Shown: positions 43,492 through 53,532 of the stretch, in pieces
How the letters are laid out: every line of letters begins with the position of its first letter
How positions within the stretch are numbered: position 1 is the first letter of the stretch
Assembly: GCF_014649395.1 (NCBI RefSeq)
Contig: NZ_BMSY01000017.1
Span: 62,001 to 126,000 of the forward strand
Length of the DNA stretch: 64,000 nt
Reading direction: 5' to 3'
From: Streptomyces aureoverticillatus
Lineage (GTDB): Bacteria; Actinomycetota; Actinomycetes; Streptomycetales; Streptomycetaceae
Position numbers and translations under genes: made by a program
Notes under the pieces: model-generated
Told to the model about the DNA's origin: nothing
What the model saw: only the letters and a program-made list of their open reading frames with translations
The model's database searches: none

Positions 43492-44223
43492 TCACGCCCG
43501 AGGCCTGCGGGCCAGAAAGACGAACTCCCGGCCCGGCCGGTCGGGGGCGTCGCGCACGTCGTCCACCACGTACCCCTGCGCGAGCAGGTCCGCCTCGACC
43601 TCCTCCCGTTCGCGGAACCTCAGCGTCGACTCCGAGGTCAGCACCTGGCCGTCGGCCGCGAACACGTAGCTCCAGCGGAACGTCACCAGCGGCCCGTCCA
43701 CCTCGACCAGGTCCACCCAGTTCTCGACGGCGCCCACGCCCGGCACCTCCGTCACGCCGTGCGAGGCCGCCCGGTTCCATCCCTCCCAGGCCCGCCGGGA
43801 CGGATCCCGGGTCTCGAAGACGAAACGTCCTCCCGGACGCAGGGCGGCGCGGACGCCCGCCAGCGTCGCCCGCCAGGCCCCGTGGTCGGTGATCTGCTGG
43901 GCGGCGTTCGCCGTCATCGTCGCGAGGTCGACCTGGAGGGGAGGCAGGTCCGTGCCGTCGCCGTGGAGCCAGCGCACCCGCTCTCCGCCCGCCTTGGCCC
44001 CGGCCACGTCGAGGGAGGCCCGCGCGGGGTCGACGCCGACGACGTCGACCCCGCGTTCGGCCAGCAGCAGCGCGAACACTCCGGTACCGCAGCCGAGATC
44101 GAGGACCTGACGGGCGCCGAACTCCTCCACCAGGCGTACGTAGGCGTCGAGATCACCACGGTCGGGGTCGAGCGGGTCGTAGAGCACGGCGAGGCGCGGG
44201 TCCTGGAAGAGTTCGTCAGCCAT
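43492..44223 (-). CDS. Class I SAM-dependent methyltransferase
   Basis: A 243-residue methyltransferase. The SAM-binding motif I is VLDLGCGTGVFALLLAERG, motif II is in VVGVDPA, and the post-motif WLHGDGTDLPP is present. The C-terminal half (RFVFETRDPSRRAWEGW...VTEVPGVGAVENWVDL) is a lipid/small-molecule methyltransferase-like lid, but the substrate is unknown. Start ATG 44223. It converges on the phosphotransferase gene and is separated from the fucosidase gene by a repeat-rich gap. No link to glycan degradation is evident. Confidence 0.82.
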   Translation of the reverse strand: MADELFQDPRLAVLYDPLDPDRGDLDAYVRLVEEFGARQVLDLGCGTGVFALLLAERGVDVVGVDPARASLDVAGAKAGGERVRWLHGDGTDLPPLQVDLATMTANAAQQITDHGAWRATLAGVRAALRPGGRFVFETRDPSRRAWEGWNRAASHGVTEVPGVGAVENWVDLVEVDGPLVTFRWSYVFAADGQVLTSESTLRFREREEVEADLLAQGYVVDDVRDAPDRPGREFVFLARRPRA

Positions 44224-44340
44224 GCGGGCGAAGGTATACGGGTGCGGCAGGCCGCTGCCGCACCATTTCGCCCGCGCTGAGCAGGCCGCCCACAACCGCC
44301 CGCCGGCCGGTCAGCCCCGCCGACTCACGAGTCCGTCGGC

Positions 44341-44388
44341 CCGACAGCCGGTCAGCCCGTCTGCCGACAGCCCGTCAGCCACCCCTCA
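44341..44388. repeat. Degenerate ~23-bp repeat at the fucosidase gene 3' end
   Basis: CCGACAGCCGGTCAGCCC and CCGACAGCCCGTCAGCCA are adjacent, followed by CTCAGCCC, which includes the fucosidase stop (44386-44388). The sequence reads as repeated copies of the gene's last bases. Confidence 0.5.
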
Positions 44389-45969
44389 GCCCGCCGACCG
44401 ATACAACCCCACCTCCCCGAACCGCACCTTCCCCCGCGCCCCGATGACCCGCACCCGCCAGTGCCGGCCCCGCACCGGAGCCGCGAGGATCAGCACCCGG
44501 CTCGCGCCCACCGTGCCCGCCCCGGCGACCTTCGTCCATGTGCCGTCGCCGGACCGGGTCTCGACCACGAACGACTCGATCTGCTGTCCGGCCCGTGCCA
44601 CGTCCTCCGCGAGGCGTACGCGGTCGACCTCCCGTTCGCGGCCGAGGTCGATGGTGACGACGCCGCCGCGTCGCGTCAGCCGGGCGCCCGGGGCGGCGGC
44701 GAGGTCGGCGGGCAGTTCCCGGTCGATCCGTTGCCGGAACTCCCGCAGCCGCGCCACGTCGGCGTCGGGCAGCAGGCCGCGCTTGTCCGGTGGGACGTTC
44801 AGGAGCAGCACGGCGTTGCGGCCCACGGAGCGGAACCAGATGTCCGTCAACTGCTCGACGGACTTGGGCCGTTCGTCCTCGTGGAAGAACCAGCCGGGCC
44901 GGATGGACACATCGCACTCGGCGGGCCACCACTGCACGTACTGGGCGACGGCACGCGCCTCGGCCAGGGCCTCGCGGCTGCCCTGGTCCGGAGCGTCGAA
45001 GGGCAGGGCGTAGTCGACGCTGCCGTTGCCGGAGTCCTTCACCGGCACCACGCTCCACTCGTCCTCCCGGGCCAGCCCGCCCTCGTTGCCGACCCACCGC
45101 ACGTCCGGCCCCCGCACGGCGATCACCGCGCCCGGCGCGAGGGCGCGGATCAGGGCGTACCAGCTGTCCCAGTCGTAGCGTTCGACCTTCTCCGGCGGGA
45201 TGCGGCCCTGGGCGCCGTCGAACCACACCTCGTCGACGGGCCCGTACTCGGTCAGGACCTCGTACAGCTGGTTGAGCATGTACGCGCCGTAGTCCGTGGC
45301 GGCCAGCGTGAAGGGGTCGGCGGCGGGCCGGTCGTCGCCGGGCACCGGCGCCGGGACGGTCCGCGGCGCGCGTGCGCTGCCGTTGGCGTACACGCCGTGC
45401 AGGTACTGGTTCTCGTCGGCGGGCGAGACGTACACGCCGACCTTGAGGCCGTACTTCCGCAGCGAGGTGGTGAAGTCGCGCAGGACGTCGCCCCGGCCGC
45501 CGCGCCAACTGCTGCTCGCCACCGTGTGCTTGGTGTAGCGCGAGGGGTAGAGGACGAAGCCGTCGTGGTGCTTGACCGTGAGGATCGCCAGCTCGAAGCC
45601 GCCGTCGCGCAGCGCCCGCGCCCACTGGTCGGTGTCCAGGCCGGCGGGCTGGAAGACGTCGGGGTCCTCGTCGCCCGTGCCCCACTCCAGGCCCGTGAAG
45701 GTGTTCACGCCGAAGTGCAGGAACGCGGTCCGCTCCAGGCGCTGCCAGGCCACCTGCCGCCGGGTGGGCCGGACCCGGGACGCCTTGGCGACCACCTCGT
45801 CGGGGGTGTCGGTCGCGCTGATGGCGATGCGGTACGGGGGTCGGGGCCCCGCGAGTGCGGCGCCCCCGGACGCCGGGGCGCGGGGGGTCGCGGCGGCGGG
45901 TGAGGCGCTCGACGCCGCCACCGCCGTACCCACGGACGCGGCCATGAAGAGTCGTCTGCTGACGGTCAT
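44386..45969 (-). CDS. GH29 alpha-L-fucosidase (secreted, Tat)
   Basis: A retaining alpha-L-fucosidase of 527 residues that removes terminal fucose from glycans. A twin-arginine signal (SRRLFMAASVG) directs export. The catalytic domain (about 60-400) contains AILTVKHHDGFVLYPS and the nucleophile Asp251 in VDEVWFDGAQG. A C-terminal F5/8-type beta domain (about 430-527) resembles carbohydrate-binding modules. Family knowledge: GH29-B enzymes of this form cut alpha-1,3/1,4 fucose on Lewis-type epitopes; a Streptomyces sp. 142 enzyme of that class is known. ATG 45969. It follows the GH20 gene by 47 nt on the same strand. Released L-fucose can feed the catabolic genes at 22.4-31.6 kb. Confidence 0.9.
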   Translation of the reverse strand: MTVSRRLFMAASVGTAVAASSASPAAATPRAPASGGAALAGPRPPYRIAISATDTPDEVVAKASRVRPTRRQVAWQRLERTAFLHFGVNTFTGLEWGTGDEDPDVFQPAGLDTDQWARALRDGGFELAILTVKHHDGFVLYPSRYTKHTVASSSWRGGRGDVLRDFTTSLRKYGLKVGVYVSPADENQYLHGVYANGSARAPRTVPAPVPGDDRPAADPFTLAATDYGAYMLNQLYEVLTEYGPVDEVWFDGAQGRIPPEKVERYDWDSWYALIRALAPGAVIAVRGPDVRWVGNEGGLAREDEWSVVPVKDSGNGSVDYALPFDAPDQGSREALAEARAVAQYVQWWPAECDVSIRPGWFFHEDERPKSVEQLTDIWFRSVGRNAVLLLNVPPDKRGLLPDADVARLREFRQRIDRELPADLAAAPGARLTRRGGVVTIDLGREREVDRVRLAEDVARAGQQIESFVVETRSGDGTWTKVAGAGTVGASRVLILAAPVRGRHWRVRVIGARGKVRFGEVGLYRSAG

Positions 45970-46016
45970 GGACGGGGTGCTCCCTTCAGGGCGGGGTGTT
46001 CCCCGCAGTGCGCGGA

Positions 46017-47936
46017 TCAGGGCACGGGCCGGTGCGTGCGCTTCAACTCCCAGGTCGCCGGGGTGCGTTGGTCGGGCGGGTACTGCACGACCCGGCCGTC
46101 GTCGGTGACGTGCGCCGCCATGCGCGTGATCGCGTTCGTCAGGCGGTGGCCGCCGCGTACCGGCGTGAGTTGCCAGCGCTGCAGTGTGTTCTTCGGGTCG
46201 CACGTCTCCTGGGTGACCGAACTGCCGGGCACCAGTGGCACGTTGAGGGTGAGCTTGCCTTCGCGGGTCTCCAGGCAGGCGCCGGTGCGGGCCGATCTCA
46301 GGGTGACGTAGCCGTCCGGGGTGCGGCGGAGCTCGTAGCCGGCGGGCGGCACACGGCCCGATACGTCACGGAGGGTGTAGGTGCCGTCGGCCACGGGGGG
46401 CTTCGTCGGGTCGCGCCATCCGGGAGCGTGTCCCACGGCGGTGTCGCGCGCCGTGAAGTCGGCGTACGTCGCGTCCGGGTGTGGGCTCCCCCACGTCACC
46501 TGCGCCACATGGCTCAGGGGCAGCCGCATCGAGGCCGCGACCTCGTTCTCCGTCTCGCCGCGGCCGTTGTCGGGCCACAGGCTGATCTTCGCGCCCGTGA
46601 CGCCCGCGCGCGAGGTGAGCGTCTCGCCCTCGAAGACGCGCGGGTCCCAGCGCTGCTCGTACAGCTTGCGCGTGTCGCTGTGGAAGCCGCCGCGCACTAG
46701 GTACAGCGCGTACGCGGCGTTCATCAACGGGTGCCCCTGGGCGATGAGTTCACTGGGCTTCGTGCGCACCGCGAGCCAGTGCTCGACGGTCGTCCCGGCC
46801 GCCACCGGCACGGTGTTGTCACCGGTCAGGCCGTCGTTCCAGATGCGCAGCCGCTTGCCCTTGCCCGCCGCGTACGCCTCCACGCGGTTCACGAAGTCGA
46901 TGAACGCGTCCTGGGGCGTGGCGCGTTCGCCGTACTTGCGGCGGGCGTGGTCGAGGATGTGCGGGTACTTCGCGAAGTCGGAGCCGAGCATGTACTCGTC
47001 GGCGCCCATGTGCCAGGACTTCGCGGGGAAGACGTCCGCGTACTCGTCGACGAGGCTCGTGTAGTAGGCGAAGGACTCGTCCTTGGTGATGTCCAGGCGC
47101 GAGGGCTGCTTCTTGCCGTCGGTGTCGGTGAGTTGCAGGTCGGGGCGGCGCTCCAGCCAGGGGTCCATGTGGCCCGGGGAGTTGATCTCCGGAATGACGG
47201 TGATGTGGTACTTGGCGGCGAGGGCGACCAGGCGGCGGATGTCGCTCTTCGAGTAGTAGCCCCAGGAGTTGGCCTCGGGGTGGCGGTCGCTCTTCACCTT
47301 CAGTTCGAGCAGGAGCTGGTTCTGTTTGCGGTAGGCCATGTCGCGGATCAGGTTCTCCAGCCAGGGCGTGGAGATGTTGATGTAGCAGGCGCACACGCCG
47401 ACGCCGCGCTCCTTGTACCGGGGCACGTCGACGGTGCGCCCGGCCGGGATCCGGTCGCCCTGCGCGAGGAGCTGGAGGAGGGTGCGCGTGCCGTAGAAGG
47501 CACCCGCCTCGGTGCCGCCGGTGATCTCCAGGCGCTCGCCCGCGCGCAGTTCGTATCCTTCGGCGCCGAGCGGCTTCCGCCCCTTCTCGACGTCGATCAG
47601 TACGTCGCCGGGGCGCGCGGCACCGGACGTGACGGGCGCCTTCCCGTGCCCCGCCGCCCGCAGGTCGTCCGCGAGGGTGTGCGCGACGCGGCGGGCGGCG
47701 GCATCCCGGGCGACGAGCCGCACCCCCTCGTCGTACACATAACTGCCCTCCCCCGGCGCCCAGTTGGTGAGCGCGGGAAGCGTGCGAGGAGGCGCTGACC
47801 GACCGTCGTCGTCCTGTGCGGCGGTGGCCGGGACGGCGGCCGCGAGCAGCAGCAGGGCCGCTGCGGCGCCGATCACACCGCGCCACCGGCCGCGGGCCGT
47901 CATCGGCTCCACAAGAAGCTCAGGAAGCTCAGTCAT
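46017..47936 (-). CDS. GH20 lacto-N-biosidase-type glycosidase (secreted)
   Basis: A substrate-assisted GH20 hydrolase of 639 residues: N-terminal membrane/signal segment (about 20-40), a GH20b-like domain, the catalytic barrel with the Asp313-Glu314 pair in WHMGADEYM, and a C-terminal ricin-type domain (about 515-635, with a QRWQL repeat). GADEYM, where hexosaminidases usually have GGDE, and the overall length match the lacto-N-biosidase described from Streptomyces sp. 142 (recalled as 639 residues), which releases Gal-beta-1,3-GlcNAc. A beta-hexosaminidase is the alternative. The start at ATG 47936 matches that length; ATG 47903, with GGAG upstream, would give a more usual signal peptide. 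Its partner, the fucosidase gene, lies 47 nt downstream. Confidence 0.82.
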   Translation of the reverse strand: MTELPELLVEPMTARGRWRGVIGAAAALLLLAAAVPATAAQDDDGRSAPPRTLPALTNWAPGEGSYVYDEGVRLVARDAAARRVAHTLADDLRAAGHGKAPVTSGAARPGDVLIDVEKGRKPLGAEGYELRAGERLEITGGTEAGAFYGTRTLLQLLAQGDRIPAGRTVDVPRYKERGVGVCACYINISTPWLENLIRDMAYRKQNQLLLELKVKSDRHPEANSWGYYSKSDIRRLVALAAKYHITVIPEINSPGHMDPWLERRPDLQLTDTDGKKQPSRLDITKDESFAYYTSLVDEYADVFPAKSWHMGADEYMLGSDFAKYPHILDHARRKYGERATPQDAFIDFVNRVEAYAAGKGKRLRIWNDGLTGDNTVPVAAGTTVEHWLAVRTKPSELIAQGHPLMNAAYALYLVRGGFHSDTRKLYEQRWDPRVFEGETLTSRAGVTGAKISLWPDNGRGETENEVAASMRLPLSHVAQVTWGSPHPDATYADFTARDTAVGHAPGWRDPTKPPVADGTYTLRDVSGRVPPAGYELRRTPDGYVTLRSARTGACLETREGKLTLNVPLVPGSSVTQETCDPKNTLQRWQLTPVRGGHRLTNAITRMAAHVTDDGRVVQYPPDQRTPATWELKRTHRPVP

Positions 47937-48023
47937 GAGGTCCGATGATTGAAGTGCAGCAGAGTCATGTCAATGCTTCTGACGCGACGGGAGCCAGCCA
48001 ACTCCCCTTATCCATCGGATGAA

Positions 48024-48656
48024 TCAACTGCGGGCGAGGTGGCGGGTGTCCCCCACGCCGACGACCTGGCGGTTGTGGAAGAAGTCGTCCTCACGCAGCA
48101 GGGTGACGCTGCCGGAGGGCGCGGGGAAGCTGACGGAGCCCACCGACTCGAAGGGCATCTTGATCCAGGCCGCGACGACGAACGTCAGGGCGAACCCGTG
48201 CGTCACGATGATCTGGTGCTCGCGCGGGCGGCGCAGCAGGTCGTCCATGGCCGCGTAGACGCGGCGCGCGCACTCCGCCCGGGTCTCGGCGCCCGGCACG
48301 CCCTCGCGGTGTCCCATCCGGTCCCCGTCGGCCGGCGGCGGCACGAACCGCCGGTCCAGCCACTCCTGCGGGCGGCCCTCCGCCTCGCCGTAGGACTTCT
48401 CCCGCAGCCGCCGGTCCAGCAGCGGCTCCACGCCGAACAGTTCGCCCACCGCGTCGGCCGTCCGCGCGGCGCGGCGCAGGTCCGACGAGATCAGCTCGAC
48501 GTCGGCGCCTTCGGGGATGTCGGCCCGCAGCGCCCGGGCGATGGCGGCCGCCGCGCGCCTCCCTGCCGGTGTGAGGTCCGAGTCGTGCCAGCCGCCGACC
48601 ACCTTCTCGACGTGGTGGGTCGCCTCCGGGTGGGTGATGACGTGGAGGGTGCGCAT
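48024..48656 (-). CDS. Histidine phosphatase superfamily protein with altered RHG motif
   Basis: A 210-residue phosphoglycerate-mutase-like protein. The N-terminal catalytic loop reads VITHPEATHH where the family usually has RHGE/T: the His is kept but Arg and Gly are replaced by Thr and Pro. The rest (SSDLRRAARTADAV, LREKSYGEAEGRP with the acid residue, IIVTHGFALTFV) is normal, so activity is possible but uncertain. ATG 48656 overlaps the MFS gene stop by 1 nt. It is the third gene of an ArsR-MFS-phosphatase operon. The substrate is unknown. Confidence 0.82.
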   Translation of the reverse strand: MRTLHVITHPEATHHVEKVVGGWHDSDLTPAGRRAAAAIARALRADIPEGADVELISSDLRRAARTADAVGELFGVEPLLDRRLREKSYGEAEGRPQEWLDRRFVPPPADGDRMGHREGVPGAETRAECARRVYAAMDDLLRRPREHQIIVTHGFALTFVVAAWIKMPFESVGSVSFPAPSGSVTLLREDDFFHNRQVVGVGDTRHLARS

Positions 48657-50020
48657 CAGGGGGTGCCTTTCCTCGGCGTACCCGCTTCGGTACGCGATCC
48701 GGTGCTCGAGGAGAATGACGCACGCCCCGGCGCTTCTGCCTCCTCCGCCACGGTGCGACGGCGCGCCCACAGCAGGGCGCCCGCGAGCAGCACGGCGCCG
48801 CCGAGCAGCCAGCGCGGCGGGCCCGCGGGGAGGTGCCCGACGACCAATCCCGTTGTCGCTCCGACCAGTTGGAGGGCGAGCGACTGCACGGACAGGGCGG
48901 TGGCGCGGCCCGCGCTGCCGACGCGCCGGTGCAGGAGGTCGTTCTCGCTCGGGCCCGCGGCGCCGAGCCCGACGTACACGAGCACGTAGCCGACGACCGC
49001 GAGGGCGACCGGGACCGGCGCCGACGACACGCTCGTCACCGCCGTGCCGCCGAGCAGGAGCAGGCCGGTGGCCGCGGCGACCAGGCCGACGAGGACGGCG
49101 CGTTCGCTGCCGCCCGCGCGCCGGGCGAGCGGCGGCGCGAGGTGGCTGCCCGCCATCGAGCAGAGGAATCCGGCGCAGGCGAGTCCCGCGAAGAGCACCG
49201 CCCCGGACTCCGGCGCGCCCGTCAGGTCGACGGCCCGGCCGGGCGTCAGGATCTCCACGGTGACCAGCGCGCTGCCCGCGGCCGCCGCACTGAGGATGAT
49301 CCGCCGCACCAGCGCGTCCCGCCCGCCGAGGCGCACTCCGGCGACGACGGTGGCGGGGACCCCGCGCAGCACTCCGCGCAAGGTGGCGCGCGGCCGGGGC
49401 GGCTCGGGCAGCGCCGTCAGGACGTACAGCAGGAAGACGACCTCGACCGCCGCCCCGAGCAGCGCGGGCACGGACAGCGGAAGGACGAGCCCGGACGTGG
49501 CATCGCGCAGCCGGTCGCCGAGGCCGAGCAGCCAGGGCAGGGCGCCGCCGATCAGCACCCCGGCCGCCAGCGCCGCGGAGGTCGCGGCGCCACCGCGCGC
49601 GAGGCCGGTGCGCAGCTCGGCGTCGGGGCCCGCGCTCGCGTGCACCGTGTCGACGTACCAGGCCTCGGCCGGGCCGCTGGACAGGGCGCGGCCGGCGCCC
49701 TTCAGGACCATGGCGAGGACCAGCACCCACGCGGTGGTGCCGAGCGCGTGCAGGACCAGCGCGACGAGGTCGAAGAGCCCGGCGGCGGCCAGGACGGCGC
49801 GGCGCCCGAGCACGTCGGACAGTCCCCCGGTGGGGAGTTCGAGGGCGGCCGCGGTGAGGGAGTGCGCGGCGACGCAGCCCGCGACGGCCGCGAGGGCGAG
49901 CCCGCGCTCGGTCAGGAGCGCCACCATCGGGGCGATGGTGAGGCCGAGCGGCAGCCAGAACAGCGCACAGACGGTGACGTAGCGCCGCCGTGCGGTACGC
50001 GGGTCCAGGGGCTCAGTCAT
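48656..50020 (-). CDS. MFS transporter
   Basis: A 454-residue major facilitator with about 12 helices. The loop motif GGLSDVLGRRAVL between helices 2 and 3 is the MFS signature; the C-terminal tail is polar and Ser/Arg-rich. The SSGPAEAWYVDTVHA segment after helix 4 is seen in DHA1-like or permease-like subfamilies. Start ATG 50020, which overlaps the ArsR gene by 8 nt, and the stop overlaps the phosphatase gene by 1 nt. Probably an exporter controlled by the ArsR-type protein; substrate unknown. Confidence 0.87.
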   Translation of the reverse strand: MTEPLDPRTARRRYVTVCALFWLPLGLTIAPMVALLTERGLALAAVAGCVAAHSLTAAALELPTGGLSDVLGRRAVLAAAGLFDLVALVLHALGTTAWVLVLAMVLKGAGRALSSGPAEAWYVDTVHASAGPDAELRTGLARGGAATSAALAAGVLIGGALPWLLGLGDRLRDATSGLVLPLSVPALLGAAVEVVFLLYVLTALPEPPRPRATLRGVLRGVPATVVAGVRLGGRDALVRRIILSAAAAGSALVTVEILTPGRAVDLTGAPESGAVLFAGLACAGFLCSMAGSHLAPPLARRAGGSERAVLVGLVAAATGLLLLGGTAVTSVSSAPVPVALAVVGYVLVYVGLGAAGPSENDLLHRRVGSAGRATALSVQSLALQLVGATTGLVVGHLPAGPPRWLLGGAVLLAGALLWARRRTVAEEAEAPGRASFSSSTGSRTEAGTPRKGTP

Positions 50021-50936
50021 GGGTGTAGCCCGTGAGGCGTCTGGGGGCAGGCGTGCCGGAGCCGGCCGCTGCCGCCGAGGTGTCGCTCTTCGCGGGGGTG
50101 TCGGCTGCCGGGGAGGCGTCTGTCCGCGTGGGGCTGTCGGCTGCCGCGGAAGGTTCTGGCCGCGCTGGGCTTTCGGCTGCCGCGGAGGTGTCTGCCCCCG
50201 CCGGACTGTCGGCTGCCGCGGAAGGGGCGTCTTCCGTGCGGCCGTCCGCCGCCGCCCGCGCCGCGACCGGAAGCCCGGCGAAGAACACCATCACCTGCTC
50301 GGCCCGCGGATCCCCCGCGTCACGGGCCGCGAGCTCCTCCAACTTGTCGTCGTACGCCTGCTTGAGCTCGGCCAGGGACTCGGGCGTCAGGCGCGGCATC
50401 AGGTCCGTGATCCCGGCGTGGTCGAGCCACTCGCGACCGAGCCGTCCGGCGGCCATGTCCGACTCGTGCCGGGCCAGGGACGCGCCGAGGCCCTCGACCT
50501 GGCGCCGGGCCATGATGCCCGCGAAGTCGCGGCCGACCGGCGAGGCGTCCATCGCCGAGTGGTCCCAGGTGGTCACCGCGTGCACCGGACGCCAGCGGCG
50601 CTCGCGGCCGTCGCGGTGCTCCGCCTCGGCGACGAACGCGTACTTCGCGAGGACCCGCAGGTGGTAGCTGGTGGAGGCGGACGACTCCCCCGTCCTGGCG
50701 GCGAGCTCGCTGGCGGTGGCGGGCCCGTCCGTGCGCAGCAGGCCGAGCAGCCGGATGCGCAGCGGGTGCGTGAGGGCCTTGACGGCGGCGGGCTCCCGCT
50801 CGGGGTCGAGCCTCCGCAGGCGCGACTCCCCCAGCAGGGTCCGCTCTTCCCCGGTGCCGGGCCCGTCTTCCCCGGTCCCGGTGCTGGTCCCGGCCTCGAT
50901 CCCGGGCGACGGGCCTTCTTCGTCAGCGTCAGCCAT
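50013..50936 (-). CDS. ArsR-type winged-helix regulator with repeat tail
   Basis: A 307-residue regulator. The winged helix (about 40-115) has ALTHPLRIRLLGLLRTDGPATASELAARTGESSASTSYHLRVLAKYAFV. A helical domain follows, then a low-complexity C-terminal tail of five 12-residue repeats (SAAADSPAGADT-type, about 230-290). No metal-binding Cys motif is seen, so it may sense a small organic molecule. The start at ATG 50936 leaves a perfect palindrome upstream as operator; ATG 50963 would put the palindrome over the start. It leads the MFS operon and is probably autoregulated. Confidence 0.82.
   Translation of the reverse strand: MADADEEGPSPGIEAGTSTGTGEDGPGTGEERTLLGESRLRRLDPEREPAAVKALTHPLRIRLLGLLRTDGPATASELAARTGESSASTSYHLRVLAKYAFVAEAEHRDGRERRWRPVHAVTTWDHSAMDASPVGRDFAGIMARRQVEGLGASLARHESDMAAGRLGREWLDHAGITDLMPRLTPESLAELKQAYDDKLEELAARDAGDPRAEQVMVFFAGLPVAARAAADGRTEDAPSAAADSPAGADTSAAAESPARPEPSAAADSPTRTDASPAADTPAKSDTSAAAAGSGTPAPRRLTGYTHD
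50065..50230. repeat. 36-bp tandem repeat encoding a 12-residue repeat
   Basis: TCGGCTGCC recurs at exact 36-bp spacing (50101, 50137, 50173 and 50209), with a weaker copy near 50065. It encodes Ser/Ala/Asp/Pro dodecapeptides at the C-terminus of the ArsR-type protein. Confidence 0.8.
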
Positions 50937-50961
50937 ATCGGGAGCGTAGGACGGCTCACGC

Positions 50962-50987
50962 ATTCTGCAAAAGTAGTTTTGCAGAAT
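50962..50987. promoter_or_regulatory. 26-bp palindromic operator of the ArsR gene
   Basis: ATTCTGCAAAA, centre GTAG, TTTTGCAGAAT: perfect 11-bp arms. This is A+T-rich in very G+C-rich surroundings and sits just upstream of the ArsR-type regulator start. The most likely binder is that regulator. Confidence 0.75.
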
Positions 50988-51092
50988 TTCTTTGGGAAAA
51001 TGTTCGGGCGGCGGGCGCCTACGCGGTGTCGGGGGTACGCCGCCCTCTCGGCGGGACGCGTCGCGGGGAGGCGGCCGGGGCGGCCGTCCCGG

Positions 51093-51880
51093 CTACTTCG
51101 GGTCGCGGTTGAACTGCGCCAACGACCAGCGGTAGCCGAGCGCGCTCAGGCCGACGCACCAGGCGATCGCGAGCCACCCGTTGTGACCGATCCCGGTGCC
51201 GAGCAGCAGGCCGCGCAGGGTCTCGATGGCCGGGGTGAACGGCTGGTACTCGGCGATCGGCTGGAACCAGCCCGGCATCATGTCGGCCGGGATGAACGCG
51301 CTGGAGAAGAGCGGCAGAAGGATCAGCGGCATGGCCATGTTGCCGGCCGCCTCGGGGTTCGGGCTTGCCATGCCCATCCCGACCGCGATCCAGGTGAGCG
51401 CCAGGGCGAACAGCGCGACCAGCCCCAGTGCCGCCAGCCACTCCAGGACCGTGGCGTCCGTGGACCGGAAACCGATGGCCACACCGACGGCACCGACGAG
51501 GACGACGCTGGCGATCGACTGCAGCACACTGCCGACGACATGCCCGACGATCACAGAGCCGCGGTAGACCGCCATCGTCCGGAAGCGGGCGATGAGGCCC
51601 TCGGTCATGTCCATGGAGACGTACACCGCGGCCCCGATCGTGGTGCCGCCGATGGTCATCAGCAGGATGCCCGGGACGATATAGGCGATGTAGTCGGAGC
51701 GGTCCGCGCCGCCGCCGCCGATGCCCGCGCTCATCACGTCACCGAAGATGTAGACGAAGAGCAACAGCAGCATGATCGGCGTGAGCAGCAGGTTCAGGGT
51801 CGCGGACGGGTAGCGCCACGCGTGCAGCAGATTGCGGCGCAGCATCGTGTTCGAGTCGCGTACGGCGAGGGTGAGGGCGC

Positions 51881-51884
<4 letters not shown>
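51093..51884 (-). CDS. ABC-2 exporter permease (DrrB type)
   Basis: A 263-residue membrane subunit with about six helices. The loops TLNLLLTPIMLLLLFVYIFG, YIVPGILLMTIGGTTIGAAV and the central EGLIARFRTMAVYRGSVIVGHV motif are those of the DrrB/ABC-2 drug exporter family (the last is the EAA-like loop). ATG 51884 overlaps the ATPase stop by 4 nt. With the DrrA-type partner it should export a hydrophobic compound; the substrate is unknown, and no biosynthetic gene cluster is nearby. Confidence 0.88.
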
Positions 51885-52882
<998 letters not shown>

Positions 52883-53149
52883 GGAGCCCTCCCTTTCGAA
52901 GGCTGATTGAACGACTGAAGTGACGCCGAAGTGGCTGGGAGAGTGAGTGAGTTGAGGACGGTTCTTCTGGGGTCGCCGTCAGACCCGGGAGCGGCCCAGG
53001 CCGACGGCGCCGCGCGCGGCGCGGGCACGGACCCCGCTCGCCGTCAGGCCAGGACGCGAGCCCGGACCTCGACGGCACCCTCAGCAGATCATCCGCGAAC
53101 CGGCCTCAGCCCGCCGGAGCGATCACCGGTTCGCAAGCCGTGCGCGCGC

Positions 53150-53530
53150 TCATCGGCGCGCCTCCCCCTCGCCTTCCTCGGCGCGCGCGACGGCCTCGGT
53201 CAGCTGCTTCCGCGCACGAGGGGGGACGTAGCCACCCTCCGAGTAGTTCTGGGCGAACGCGTCGACGAACTCCGCCGGGTCCTCCCCGACGATCTCGCGG
53301 ATCGGCGTCCCGTCCGCCGCGGCCTGCTCGAACAGGCCGGCGAGGTCTTCGAACATCGACGCGTTGCTTTCGCCGTCGGTCGGCACGAAGTGCATCAGGT
53401 ACTGCTCGACCGCTTCGACCGCCGTGCGGTAGTTCTCGGGCAGCTCCTTGACGCGCGCCTTGTACGCCCTCCAGCGCTTCTTGGGCCCGATCACCTTCGA
53501 GATGAAGCCGCCCTTTTCGACATCGGACAT
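53150..53530 (-). CDS. DUF1048 family protein
   Basis: A 126-residue all-helical soluble protein with the DUF1048 signature (VIGPKKRWRAYKARVKELPENYRTAVEAVEQYLMHF). The family is often found beside PadR regulators and drug-exporter genes and is of unknown biochemical role; it may bind and modify the regulator's response. The ATG at 53530 is 2 nt after the PadR gene stop, so the two are coupled. The chain is acidic at the C-terminus. Confidence 0.83.
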   Translation of the reverse strand: MSDVEKGGFISKVIGPKKRWRAYKARVKELPENYRTAVEAVEQYLMHFVPTDGESNASMFEDLAGLFEQAAADGTPIREIVGEDPAEFVDAFAQNYSEGGYVPPRARKQLTEAVARAEEGEGEARR

Positions 53531-53532
53531 GG

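Noticed and set aside
46017..47936. Simple beta-N-acetylhexosaminidase call for the GH20 gene
   Set aside because: The active-site GADEYM and overall length fit lacto-N-biosidase better; kept only as the alternative.
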